Source: an uncultured Bacteroidota bacterium
GTDB taxonomy: Bacteria; Bacteroidota; Bacteroidia; Chitinophagales; Chitinophagaceae
Assembly: GCA_903887005.1 (NCBI GenBank)
Contig: CAISOH010000062.1
Coordinates: forward strand, 1-33,935
Length of the DNA stretch: 33,935 bases
Direction: 5' to 3'
Below the pieces are notes generated by a model. The model was not told the DNA's origin. It did not search any database and saw nothing but the letters and a program-made list of their open reading frames with translations. Each line of letters starts with the position of its first letter. Position 1 is the stretch's first letter. This document shows, piece by piece, positions 15,362-25,800 of this stretch. The position numbers and the translations under genes are program-made.

Positions 15362-17557
15362 ATGCAAAAACAAATTACCCGTTGGAAAGCCTTTTATACA
15401 CATGCATACAAGTGTATAACGAGTGCTGAAGTAATGCTAGTTACTGTTATTGTTTTGTATAGTACAATATCTTATAGCCAGGACCAAAAATATGCGCCAA
15501 GCCCTGTCCCGTTAATTTCCAAAGATCATGGATTACAGGCGGAAATTAATGAGTTGGATAATGCTAAGAAACGGTATGCTAATGAAATTCACGATTCTGA
15601 ACAGCATAATCCGATAAAAAAAGGAGGCACATATAAAACAACCTCAGGCTTACCCGATACCACCTGTGTTGTTACTATTCCTGTTGTTTTTCATATTTTT
15701 CATCCAAAAGGCAGTTTAGGAGTCATTACAAGCCAGATCAACTACGCGTTGAATGATTTGAATGTAACATTTGCTGGTGCAGATGCAGATTATGTATCGG
15801 TAAATCCCTTGTTTGCAACTGTAAAATCGTACACTAAAATCCGTTTTGCAAAAGCTGCAATTGATCCCAAAGGAAACCCGACAACAGGTGTTATTTATTA
15901 CCAGGATAAACAATCCGGCCTGGGTAATGGAACGGGATGGGACAATGAAATTGCAACTATGGCCTGGGATAATTATAAGTACTTCAATATCTATGTCATG
16001 AATGATCTGTATGCCGATGGTGTTACAAACAATTCCGGTGTATGTTGGTATCCTTTTACATCAATGAGTGATGTGTTAACAGCAAGAATGGTTTATAATT
16101 ACTGGTATTTTGGTTATGGCGGTTCATCATTTAATGATCATGAGTTTAATGAGACCTTTACCCATGAAACAGGTCATTATTTGAATCTTTATCACACCTT
16201 CGATGGAACAAGTTGTACCGGACCGGGAGATTATTGTGGCGATACTCCTCCTACGGATATCTCCTGCGCGGGTTGCAGTGTGAGCCGGTGTGGAGGTCCA
16301 ATTAATGGAGAGAATTATATGGACTATAATACTACCTGTTATAAAAACTTTACAATGGACCAGAATGCCAGGATGGAAACCGCCTTGATGCATCCGGCCA
16401 GGCAATCTCTGTGGCAATATGATAATTTAGTAGCAACAGGGGTTGTTAGTCCAACCACGACCAATCCTTGTGTGAATGCAAATAAGTTCTTTTCATTTTC
16501 CAAAAAGCAATTGTCCGAGAGCCAGGCAAACGATGGTTCAATAGAAACTCCACCTGTAAAAATATATGCGTGCGGAGGAACCCTGTTTAGCAAGGTGGGA
16601 GCAACGCTTGCGCCAGGTATTGATTACACCTTATCGGGATTGCCGGCCGGATTGACGGCTTTGGTGGTTACTGCATCAGACGGCAAATCTGCTACATTAA
16701 CGCTAGGCGGCTTTGCAGCATCCCATGCAAAAATCAATTCGGTAACTAATGTCATTTTTACTTTTACCAATGCCGCTGTAACTGGTGGCGGTGTTTCATC
16801 AATTACCAATTATGCCGACACATTTAAAATTGATTTTTATGATCCCTGGCACAACACCTGTGATAACCCAACAGGAGTGACCGCTACGGCATTAGTAGCA
16901 TGGACACGTTTTGAAACTATCGGGCCTATGCCGAGGTATTTTGGTCTTTGGTTTGATACAGGAAATTTCTATCTGGAAAATTATGGAAGGGGTATTATAA
17001 CGACAGGTGTTTCAAGTGATAATATTGCCTTTTTGGCCACTGGTACTACTATCGGGCCTTCAAGTATATGGAGAGCAGGCGGCTCTCAGGGTGTTTTGTA
17101 TTCTCCTGCATATACAACCTTAGATGGGTTAACTGGTTATGTAGGTTTTAGAATGCAGGCACAGAACGACTTTTATTATGGTTGGATGAAAATACAAGTC
17201 TCATCTGCGGGGGTGACATTATTGGAATATCAGTATAATAACAAGCCCAACGCCTCTATTGCCGCCGGATCTACCTGCTTACCTTTAGGCGTTAGCAATA
17301 CACAACCCGCTAATGTTGCTATGGTTTATCCTAATCCTTCCTCTGGTCGAATTTACATAGAGAATGCAAATCCAGACTTTATGGGGAAAAAATTCGAAGT
17401 GTTTTACATAGATGGAAGAAAGGTAAAGAGTGGAGAAATTATATCAACCAGACAAGAGATCAACTGTGAAAATCTTGCATCCGGAGTGTATCTGTTGCGG
17501 ATTATAAATAAGAATGGCCAGTCAGAATCCGTTTGCAGAATAACTATATTGCAATAA
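15362..17557 (+). CDS. Secreted M43-family metalloprotease with T9SS type A sorting domain
   Basis: 731 residues. The signal peptide is the hydrophobic stretch ending ISYSQ near residue 40. Its n-region is unusually long from the ATG at 15362, so the ATG at 15434 (Met25) is a good alternative. The catalytic domain (about 100-355) contains HETGHYLNLYH, the extended zinc motif of pappalysin-like peptidases, with His268, Glu269, His272 and His278, followed by Cys-rich CTGPGDYCGDTPPTD and the Met-turn region ENYMDY. About 370-640 is beta-rich and unassigned. Residues about 654-731 (VYPNPSSGRIYIE, then GVYLLRI) form a type A C-terminal domain that directs export through the type IX system and surface attachment. 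It is likely a surface or extracellular protease. Confidence 0.9.
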   Translation: MQKQITRWKAFYTHAYKCITSAEVMLVTVIVLYSTISYSQDQKYAPSPVPLISKDHGLQAEINELDNAKKRYANEIHDSEQHNPIKKGGTYKTTSGLPDTTCVVTIPVVFHIFHPKGSLGVITSQINYALNDLNVTFAGADADYVSVNPLFATVKSYTKIRFAKAAIDPKGNPTTGVIYYQDKQSGLGNGTGWDNEIATMAWDNYKYFNIYVMNDLYADGVTNNSGVCWYPFTSMSDVLTARMVYNYWYFGYGGSSFNDHEFNETFTHETGHYLNLYHTFDGTSCTGPGDYCGDTPPTDISCAGCSVSRCGGPINGENYMDYNTTCYKNFTMDQNARMETALMHPARQSLWQYDNLVATGVVSPTTTNPCVNANKFFSFSKKQLSESQANDGSIETPPVKIYACGGTLFSKVGATLAPGIDYTLSGLPAGLTALVVTASDGKSATLTLGGFAASHAKINSVTNVIFTFTNAAVTGGGVSSITNYADTFKIDFYDPWHNTCDNPTGVTATALVAWTRFETIGPMPRYFGLWFDTGNFYLENYGRGIITTGVSSDNIAFLATGTTIGPSSIWRAGGSQGVLYSPAYTTLDGLTGYVGFRMQAQNDFYYGWMKIQVSSAGVTLLEYQYNNKPNASIAAGSTCLPLGVSNTQPANVAMVYPNPSSGRIYIENANPDFMGKKFEVFYIDGRKVKSGEIISTRQEINCENLASGVYLLRIINKNGQSESVCRITILQ

Positions 17558-17737
17558 CAAAACTTGTAGTTTAAATAATCTATGTGGATTGACAAATATT
17601 GCGTGGATTGAAGATGTGAATTTTATTAGCTTTTTTTTCGTAAAATATTATCTGGGTTAATTTTACCTGAGTTTCCAATCAAGGCAAAATAAGTCATACA
17701 ATTTCTGCAACTTTGCGGTTGTTATATACTTTGTTTC

Positions 17738-19393
17738 ATGCTGCAAAAGTTAGTAATAAAGAATTACGCAATTATTGACTATTTAGTCATTGAGCCCGAT
17801 GCGTATCTGAATACGGTAACTGGTGAAACGGGCGCTGGTAAGAGTATTATATTAGGAGCTCTTTCGCTGATACTTGGTGAACGGGCTGATACATCTGTGC
17901 TCATTAACAAAAATGAGAAATCGGTCGTGGAAGGATATTTTGATGTTAGCAATAATGAAGTTTTTAAAAATGCACTTCTTAATGCCGAACTGGACTACGA
18001 CACGCCATGCATCATCCGCAGGGAAATTGCCATCAACGGTAAATCGCGGGCTTTTATCAACGACACTCCGGTAACATTAAACCTGCTCAATAAGTTAACC
18101 TCACTGTTGGTTGATTTGCACCAGCAGTTTGGGCACCTTGCGCTGGAGGATGATAATTTCCAGATGGAGGTGCTTGACGCCATTGGCAATACTACTGCCA
18201 CAGCAGAAAGTTACCGTCAATTATATTTCAGGCATAAAAAAATCAGTCAGCAGCTAAATGAGCACCGGGAACGGCGCGCCCAATGGCAGAAAGAGGCCGA
18301 CTATAAACAATACCTGCTCGATGAATTGCTGCAAGCTGCTTTTAAAGAAAACGAAATAGAGCAAACAGAGTTACAATTAAAGCAAATGAGCCATGCCGAA
18401 AACATCATTAGTATACTGCAGGCTGCACGAACGATGCTCGAAGAAGGAGAACAACCTTTAGTTAATGAACTGAAACGTATCAGTCAACAATTACAGGGCA
18501 TCACTGAATTAATGCCGGAAATAAAACCAATACAAGAGCGCATCTTATCCGTATGGGCGGAACTGAAAGATATTGCCGGAGAACTGGAAATTGAAGAAGG
18601 TAAGGTATCTCTGGACCCCGATGTGATGGAAGAACTGCAACAAAGAATAGACCTTGGATATAAATTGCTGAAGAAACATGCCGCAAAAACAACAGCTGAA
18701 TTATTAGAGTGGCAGCGAAAATTTACAGAGGAATTAAGAGCAACACTTGACATAAATGAAGCAATAGAAAGGCTGGCAAAAGAAGAAGGTATAATCTTTA
18801 AAGAATTAGTTGCAGAAGCAGAAAAATTATCGGAGCACCGGAAGAAGGTAATAGTGCCATTTACAGGAAAGATAAATGAGTTACTCACATTAGTAGGTAT
18901 GCCTAATGCACGGTTTGATGTGCGCATAGAAAAAACACCACCATCACCACATGGTATAGACCACATTCAATTCTTGCTGGACGCAAATAAAAGCGGGCAG
19001 TTCCAGTTATTGCAAAAAGCCGCATCAGGCGGAGAGATGAGCCGTATTATGCTCTGCATAAAATCCCTTACAGCAAAAGCGCTTCACATGCCTACGCTTA
19101 TCTTTGATGAAGTGGACACAGGGATATCAGGTGAAGCTGCAAGGCAGGTAGCTATTTTGCTGCGCGAGCTTTCGCAATACCACCAGGTGATCTGTATTAC
19201 CCACCAGCCACAGGTAGCAGCAAGAGGGTCAAGGCACTTTTATGTATATAAGGAAGCTGATAATAAGGAGCGCCTTTCCACTAAGGTAAAAGTATTGCAG
19301 CCGGATGAGCGGGTACTTGCAATAGCCCGCATGATAGGCGGAGAACAGCCAAGCGATGCAGCAATCAATAATGCGAAGGAACTGGTGGCCTAG
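17738..19393 (+). CDS. recN: DNA repair protein RecN
   Basis: 551 residues, the usual RecN length. RecN is an SMC-like ATPase that helps hold broken DNA for recombinational repair. The N-terminal ATPase half shows Walker A GETGAGKS (29-36) within NTVTGETGAGKSIILGALSLILGERAD. LVDLHQQFGHLAL (about 122-134) is the Q-loop-side motif. About 150-390 is a Glu/Lys/Gln-rich coiled coil. The C-terminal half carries the ABC signature SGGEMSR (430-436), Walker B LIFDEVDTGISG (454-465) and the switch ITHQPQVAARG. The start ATG is the first in frame. A weak -7-like box (CAACTTTG, 17708-17715) lies 22 bases upstream. It appears monocistronic. Confidence 0.96.
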   Translation: MLQKLVIKNYAIIDYLVIEPDAYLNTVTGETGAGKSIILGALSLILGERADTSVLINKNEKSVVEGYFDVSNNEVFKNALLNAELDYDTPCIIRREIAINGKSRAFINDTPVTLNLLNKLTSLLVDLHQQFGHLALEDDNFQMEVLDAIGNTTATAESYRQLYFRHKKISQQLNEHRERRAQWQKEADYKQYLLDELLQAAFKENEIEQTELQLKQMSHAENIISILQAARTMLEEGEQPLVNELKRISQQLQGITELMPEIKPIQERILSVWAELKDIAGELEIEEGKVSLDPDVMEELQQRIDLGYKLLKKHAAKTTAELLEWQRKFTEELRATLDINEAIERLAKEEGIIFKELVAEAEKLSEHRKKVIVPFTGKINELLTLVGMPNARFDVRIEKTPPSPHGIDHIQFLLDANKSGQFQLLQKAASGGEMSRIMLCIKSLTAKALHMPTLIFDEVDTGISGEAARQVAILLRELSQYHQVICITHQPQVAARGSRHFYVYKEADNKERLSTKVKVLQPDERVLAIARMIGGEQPSDAAINNAKELVA

Positions 19394-19487
19394 GGTATGC
19401 TTCAAACTATGCAGTAAACGGAATGTGAAAACACATAGATAAGAGGATAAAATCAAATGATGATTTAAGCATGAAAAAAAACTGGTA

Positions 19488-21923
19488 TTAAAATTCAATA
19501 ATAAAACCAATAGTAGGTATAACAATTGCACTGCTGTTATCTAAAATAAGCGGAATTCCATTGCTGCCATCTGCTTTTAGTTGTTTACCATCTGTTGTTT
19601 CAAAGTTTTTGTTATCGGTTGTACGCTTAAAAGTGAAGCTTGGTGCCGCAGGTTGTTTTGCGTCGTATGCATTGGTCACATCCAGGTAAATATCCAGAGT
19701 CCATTTTTTATAATTCCATTTTTTGTCAGCCCTTATATCCATGGAATTAAAGTCCTTCAAACGAAGGGTATTGAACTTACTATAATCAATAATACCTGTT
19801 CCTAATACAGCATAATTTGATTGTGATGCGCTCATATCGAAAGGAGAGTAGGGGGCACCACCCTGGTATCGGAATTTTACGCCTAATTCTAGATTATGTT
19901 TGAATTTATAACCACCAATAAAGGACATAAGGTTGCCGTTATCCCAGGATGCAGGAGCATAATTCCCATTTGCATTTGTGAATTCGCTTTTATAAAGTGT
20001 GTAAGAAAGGATCACAAAGAAGTTCCTGGTTAGCTTTTGTTGGAACTGGAACTCTGTTCCAAAGCTGCGTCCGTTGCCGTTAGAGGATACAGGTTCATTG
20101 CCAAGTACATTAAAATCGCCTCCTTTATTAGCCAAGGAAATACCATCTAACAATGACACAGGGTAATTGGCATAGAACTTATAAAAACCTTCGAGTGTGA
20201 ACCGGGCGCCTTGCCATTTGGGCAGGTATTCAAATCCTGCTACATAATGATCACACCGAATATACTCATTGCTTTTGTTTACATACTTACCGGTAGAATC
20301 GGTGTATCCCAAAATGGTGTAAGTAGGTATCTTATAATATCTGCCAAAAGAAGCATTGAATTTCAGATTATCAATGATTGCATAGGCAGCGGAGAAACGT
20401 GGAGATATTTGTTTTGATAGAGAATTGCCATTCGTCATAAAGGTATTGCCATCCGTTCTTAAGCCCAGAGAAAGCGTGACTTTTCGGTTAAAGAAATTAC
20501 CAGCTACCTGTCCAAATGCACCGTACTTAAAAAAATTCAAGGCAGTTTTGCAGGAATAATATACCGGAGGCTGAATTGTATTCCCATTACTATCCGTAAT
20601 AATTCCCCGAACCTGGGCAAAAAAATCATTTTTGTATTCATCAAATTGAGCAATGGCGCCGCAGTCATAACTCCATCTTTCATGGTATTGACTCAACTCA
20701 AATCGCAATTTGTTTTCAGCCTCTGTAGCATGTAATTTTAAAGTGCGTGTGGCTTCACCGGGCGCCTGGTTGTCAAGGTATTTGTCCAGTTGATTTACCA
20801 ACATATTTCTACTGAAAGTCAGGTTCCACGATCCTTTATTAATAAGCTTTTTCAGGCCATATCCATTGGTATAACTTCGCTGTTTTATCAATGGGTTTGA
20901 ATGAAGGATATATTCATTTTCGGGGGTAAGGTTATCAGGAGTCAGAAAACTAAAATCATCAATTGCTCCGATGGCAAGGGTATAAAATGTAAGTTTCTTA
21001 TTGATTTTATAATTGATTTTATATTGGAAATCCCAATAAGAGGGCTGTATGGGTATTTGCAAAGCCTTGAACAAAAGTTGCAGGTACGAGCGCCTTGCAG
21101 ATACTTCAAATGAAAGATTTTTTGAAATAGGGCCATCAGCAGAGTATGCAAGTTCGGTAGCGCTCAGTCGAAAGTTATTTTGAATTTTATCCGGATTGGC
21201 GTCCCTTTGTTTTATCTGTAATATACCGGATAAGGCATTGTCATATTTTGCAGGGAATGCACTTGTATAAAGGTTTACATCGGCAATAAATGAAATGTTT
21301 AATATTCCGGTAGGGCCACCCGCAGAGCCTTGAGTAGCAAAATGATTGATAACCGGCACCTCAATACCGTCAAGGTAATAAATATTTTCATTTGGCGCTC
21401 CGCCCCTGATAATGAGATCATTTCTGTATCCTCCTACGGATCCTGATGTACCACCTACCCCGGGAAAAGCCTGGATTACACGGGAAACATCAAAGTTTCC
21501 TCCGGGATTACTTTTTATTTCCTGGGCAGAAAGTGTTTGTATAGATAAAGGTGTTTCGGCATTGTGTGAAAAAGGATTCCTTTTAACTACAACTTCGCTG
21601 AGAGATGTGGTTTTTCCAGCTTCCATTTCTACAGTTAGTACCTGCTCATTTCCTGAAGAGACAACAATATTGTAAAGGATAACAGGTTCGTAGCCTATCG
21701 ACTTTATCAATAAATTATAAGATTTTGCAGGAATATCTTTAATATATAATAAACCGTCTGTGTCTGAAACAGCTCCGAGAGTTGTGCCTTCTGCAATTAT
21801 TGCAGCTCCGATTACCGGAACTCCTGTTTTTTTATCTACGACTTTTACGTTTATTGTTCCTGTTTGGGCGAATGAAAATTGTGTAAATAATACGATTGTT
21901 AATAAGAAAAAACATTTCAGCAT
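19488..21923 (-). CDS. TonB-dependent receptor with carboxypeptidase-regulatory-like domain
   Basis: 811 residues. There is a signal peptide (1-19, ending FSFAQ) and a regulatory-like beta-sandwich at about 21-110 (INVKVVDKKTGVPVIGAAI, IKSIGYEPVILYNI). The plug at about 120-250 has the recognisable NFDVSRVIQAFPGV, NDLIIRGGAPNENIYYLDGIEV and PAKYDNALSGILQI. The 22-strand barrel follows, ending in the aromatic IPTIGFIIEF, the proper C-terminal signal for barrel assembly. No SusD homologue accompanies it, so the ligand (siderophore, vitamin, peptide or glycan) is open. The secreted protein at 22128-22637 lies 204 bases upstream on the same strand. Confidence 0.92.
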   Translation of the reverse strand: MLKCFFLLTIVLFTQFSFAQTGTINVKVVDKKTGVPVIGAAIIAEGTTLGAVSDTDGLLYIKDIPAKSYNLLIKSIGYEPVILYNIVVSSGNEQVLTVEMEAGKTTSLSEVVVKRNPFSHNAETPLSIQTLSAQEIKSNPGGNFDVSRVIQAFPGVGGTSGSVGGYRNDLIIRGGAPNENIYYLDGIEVPVINHFATQGSAGGPTGILNISFIADVNLYTSAFPAKYDNALSGILQIKQRDANPDKIQNNFRLSATELAYSADGPISKNLSFEVSARRSYLQLLFKALQIPIQPSYWDFQYKINYKINKKLTFYTLAIGAIDDFSFLTPDNLTPENEYILHSNPLIKQRSYTNGYGLKKLINKGSWNLTFSRNMLVNQLDKYLDNQAPGEATRTLKLHATEAENKLRFELSQYHERWSYDCGAIAQFDEYKNDFFAQVRGIITDSNGNTIQPPVYYSCKTALNFFKYGAFGQVAGNFFNRKVTLSLGLRTDGNTFMTNGNSLSKQISPRFSAAYAIIDNLKFNASFGRYYKIPTYTILGYTDSTGKYVNKSNEYIRCDHYVAGFEYLPKWQGARFTLEGFYKFYANYPVSLLDGISLANKGGDFNVLGNEPVSSNGNGRSFGTEFQFQQKLTRNFFVILSYTLYKSEFTNANGNYAPASWDNGNLMSFIGGYKFKHNLELGVKFRYQGGAPYSPFDMSASQSNYAVLGTGIIDYSKFNTLRLKDFNSMDIRADKKWNYKKWTLDIYLDVTNAYDAKQPAAPSFTFKRTTDNKNFETTDGKQLKADGSNGIPLILDNSSAIVIPTIGFIIEF

Positions 21924-21949
21924 ATCTTACAGCTATTTGATAATTAAGG

Positions 21950-21957
21950 CAAAGTTA
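21950..21957 (-). promoter_or_regulatory. -7 promoter box of the 811-residue TonB receptor
   Basis: Minus-strand TAACTTTG (21957-21950) matches TAnnTTTG exactly and is followed by C, as at fbaB. The ATG is 26 bases downstream. No TTG lies at a suitable distance. Confidence 0.55.
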
Positions 21958-22127
21958 TTAATAACAAGTGTATTCTGTAATCATTTCACTTTATTTGCGC
22001 CTATTATTCGTCTTTAAAAATATTTCGAAGTTTCTAAAAAAATAAAAAAACTATAGTCAATAAAAGATTAAAAACTATTTTCTCCAGCCGGAAATCAAAC
22101 CTTGATATTTGTATTTCCAAAGGACAA

Positions 22128-22637
22128 TCATTGCATTCTAATATCCTCTTTTTGAGCAATGTTCTTTACCGGGAAAGCCAGCCAGCCGCTGCCTCCTGTC
22201 TTAAAGAACAAAGTATTTTTTGCGTCGTTTGAGATATCTCCGGGAGCAGGATATTTCCCGCCAGGCAAAGGCGTCAGTTCCAGGGTATCGCCTTTATGTA
22301 TCTTTTCTATGGCAATATTTTCCGCAGCATAGTCCATGCCAGGCATTGTATTGTTCGGTTTGCCGGGGAGCTTATGCACCTTCACCATATTGCAGGATAG
22401 CCATTCGTTTTCTCCTCTCCAGAAGAAAGTTTCCGGGTATTTAGCGCCTTGCCATACTATTATGAAATGATAATTTGTTTTTGGGGTAGCGCCCGGTATT
22501 CCGGGTATTATGCGTTGTGTATATGCCTCCAATAAACTGAAGTATGTTTTTTGTTTTTTTGTTTTTGTTTTAGCGGAAATGCCTCCCGTAAAAATGAGGG
22601 CCGGCACCAGGAAACATAAAATGTATTTCATACTCAT
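22128..22637 (-). CDS. Secreted protein of unknown function
   Basis: 169 residues from the first ATG. A second ATG two codons later (22631) is equally possible. The N-terminus (MKYILCFLVPALIFTGGISAK) is a signal peptide, followed by a Lys/Thr-rich mature start (TKTKKQK). The rest is Pro/Gly-rich with aromatic strands (NYHFIIVWQGAKYPETFFWRG, LFFKTGGSGWLAFPVKN) and looks like a small beta-sandwich. It has no lipobox and no sorting domain, so it is probably periplasmic. I do not recognise the family. The coding frame is supported by the signal peptide and by consistent codon use. Confidence 0.65.
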   Translation of the reverse strand: MSMKYILCFLVPALIFTGGISAKTKTKKQKTYFSLLEAYTQRIIPGIPGATPKTNYHFIIVWQGAKYPETFFWRGENEWLSCNMVKVHKLPGKPNNTMPGMDYAAENIAIEKIHKGDTLELTPLPGGKYPAPGDISNDAKNTLFFKTGGSGWLAFPVKNIAQKEDIRMQ

Positions 22638-22856
22638 AATATTGTAAAAATAGTCAAAAACGCAGATAAATGGCTGTTGGAATTATCCTGACTACCCCAA
22701 ATGGAAAATGATTATTAACTGAAAATAAATAATTTCATTCCGATTATTAATTATATTATCAAAAACGAATATAAATGCCGGATTATTTTTATAATTTATT
22801 AGATTTTTTAAAAATTATTATTAACTTTATTACCTCCTAATAAATTTCTATTTTTT

Positions 22857-25800
22857 ATGAAATTATATACCCGTATTCTCTTATTGGCTTTTCTTTTTTC
22901 CGCAACCGCTTTTAAAGCACTGGCAGTTACAGCAAGTTTCACGGCAGATGTTACAGCTGGCTGCGCGCCGCTTGTGGTGCATTTTACTAATACATCTACG
23001 GGGGCTACCAGTTATTCATGGGATCTTGGGAATGGTGTTTTGACAACCCTCACAGATCCTTCAACGAGCTATACTTTACCAGGCACTTACACTGTAAAGC
23101 TAACCTCTTATGGTACCGGTGGCCCATCTGTTTCTACTATGACCATCACGGTTTACCCAGCACCGAAAGTTGATTTTACAGTAACCGATACCTCCATTTG
23201 CCCCGGTACACCAATATCTTTTACCAGTACAACCGTTGGAGGTGTGCCCGGGCCGCTCACTTATACCTGGAATTTCGGCGATGGCTACTCCAGTACTTTA
23301 ACTACACCTGCACACACTTATACTGCTTCTGGTTATTATAACGTTACCCTGTCGGCAACCAATAGTATGGGCTGTGTAAGTTCGCTTACAAAATCCTCAT
23401 TTGTCCATGTGTTTACCCCCCCTGTTCCCAACTTCGCCGCCAGTTCCGTTTATTTTTGCAAAACTCCGGGAGTGGTAACTTTTTCCAACGCTTCAACCGG
23501 TACGCCTGGCCTTATTTACAAATGGGATTTTGGCGACGGCAGCACCTCTTCAACCAAGTCTCCCGTTCATTCCTATACGGCAAACGGAACTTATACAGTG
23601 AAACTGACGGTAACTGACGGTAACGGATGCATCGATAGTGCCATTAAACCTGCCCTGATTTACGTAGGAAAAATTTCAGCAAGTTTTACTCCGGCGGCCA
23701 GCGCATGTGTATATTCCTGGGTCAGTTTCCCTAACACCAGTTCTCCCCATATTGCCAGCAATTGGGATTTTGGAGATGGACATACATCGACATCAGATAC
23801 AGGTGTGAATTTTTATACAACACCCGGCACTTATACGGTAAGGCTGATAATATTTGACGGCACTTGCTATGATACAATTACACATTCAATTACCATCTTA
23901 CCCAAACCAACCGGCAGCTTTACCATATCGCCATTGAATCCATGCCCGGCGCCCGCTACGATAACTTTTACCGGCACAGGTACTCCCGGCTCCACTTTTG
24001 CCTGGAAGTTTGGCGATGGCGGAACCGGCAGCGGAGCGGGCACCAGCCATACCTATACTTATAATGCATCTGATACCATAAGTATGATTGTTACTAATGG
24101 CAGCGGCTGTAAGGACACGATTGTCCAGGTTTTCAATATTTATAATCTGATAGTTGAAATGAACCACACTATGGTTCAGTCTGGTTGCGTGCCGCTTACC
24201 GTTAATTTCAGTTGTTTTGCACATACAACCGTACCCGACTCCATTACTTATCATGCCTACCCATATGCTTTGACCGGTTTTGTCTGGACTTTTGGAGATG
24301 GTTCACCGACTTCTACCTTACCCACCCCCCTGCATACCTATACTGCCGTAGGAATTTATCTGGCAAAAGTAGTTGTAACAACCGCCAATGGCTGCAAGGA
24401 CAGCGCCTATATCACCATATTTGTGGGTAAACCGCCTGTCGCCGGGTTTTATGCTATCCCTACCCATATTTGCGCCGACCGTGACGTAACCTTTTTTAAT
24501 ACATCAACCGGTGCCGATGCTTTTAAATGGTTCTTCGGAGATGGTTACGTCAGTGGTGTTGATAGCCCGATTCACAGGTATTTTATGCCGGGCACTTATT
24601 CAGATACACTTATTGCCTATTACCGCGGTTGCCCGGATACTTTTATAAGAAAGAATTACATACTGGTTGATTCCCCTTATGCCAGAATGGTTGATACCGC
24701 TCTTTGCACCCCACGTAAGCGTGTGGATTTCGTTGACTCTTCAATTGGTGAAACCAGCCATCTTTTTGTATTTGGGGATGGTCTCACTTCCACTTTATTC
24801 AGAGCGGTGCATGATTACCCTACACTCGGTAACTTTAACGCCTATCTTGCTGCGTATAATTCAAGATCAGGTTGCAGGGATACTGCATACCAGGGAATTT
24901 TGCTGGTACAGCCAATACCTGATTTTACAGCTAGTCGCCTTGCCGTTTGCCGGGATCAGTCAGTAACTTTTACCGCTAAAGTTATTGGGGTCGCTTTACA
25001 ATATTGGTGGGGCGGGGCAGGTGGCGTGCATTCGGATTCAACTTTAAATCCTTACATAGATACATTCCATGTTACCGGTCTTAAAACTATACAGTTCGCG
25101 ATATTAGATAGTATGACCTGCTGGGATACTATCAGTAAGTATAACTACATTACGGTTGCCAAACCAGTTGCTAATTTTAAAGCTTCCCCAACAACCGGCT
25201 GCTGGCCGCTGACTGTTACTTTTACTGATATGAGTACTGATTGCCCGGGAGTAACTTTTTCTAATTTCCTCTGGGCGTATGGCGATGGAGGTACGGGCTT
25301 CACAACTTCCCCAAGTATCGTTCACACATTCACGGCGGCGGGCACCTTCAACACTTCCGAAATAGTGACGGATAATATTGGTTGCAGGGATACCGTCATT
25401 TTGCCGCTGGTAACCGTATGGCGGCCCCATGCCTCATTCAGCGCTCCAAATCAGTTCCCCTGCATTGGTGATAATTGCGCCTTTATCAACAGCAGTACCA
25501 GCGCAGCCAGTTCTTACTGGATGTTTGGGGACGGCGGGACTTCAACTTTAACTTTCCCGACCCATGTTTATATGGCTACCGGTTATTATACCGTGACGCT
25601 CATAGTTACAGACTCCCATGGCTGCAAGGATACTGCCATTTATTCCGGTTACATTAGCGTTACCAAGCCGTCTGCTTCTTTTTTTATGGATGATTCTGTT
25701 GCCATTTGCCCTCCCCTGCTCGTAAATTTTACCAATACAAGTACAGGCGGCAGCAGTTATTTGTGGACTTTCGGAGACGGAAGTTCAGCCGTAGTGCCAT

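Noticed and set aside
18484-18966. 160-residue Ser-rich minus-strand open frame inside recN
   Set aside because: A shadow of the coiled-coil coding region (its Ser-rich makeup mirrors Glu/Lys codons). No independent evidence.
23898-24254. Antisense open frames of 100-120 residues in the PKD gene (also 25104-25430)
   Set aside because: They arise from the repetitive, Thr/Gly-rich coding strand and contain no domain.
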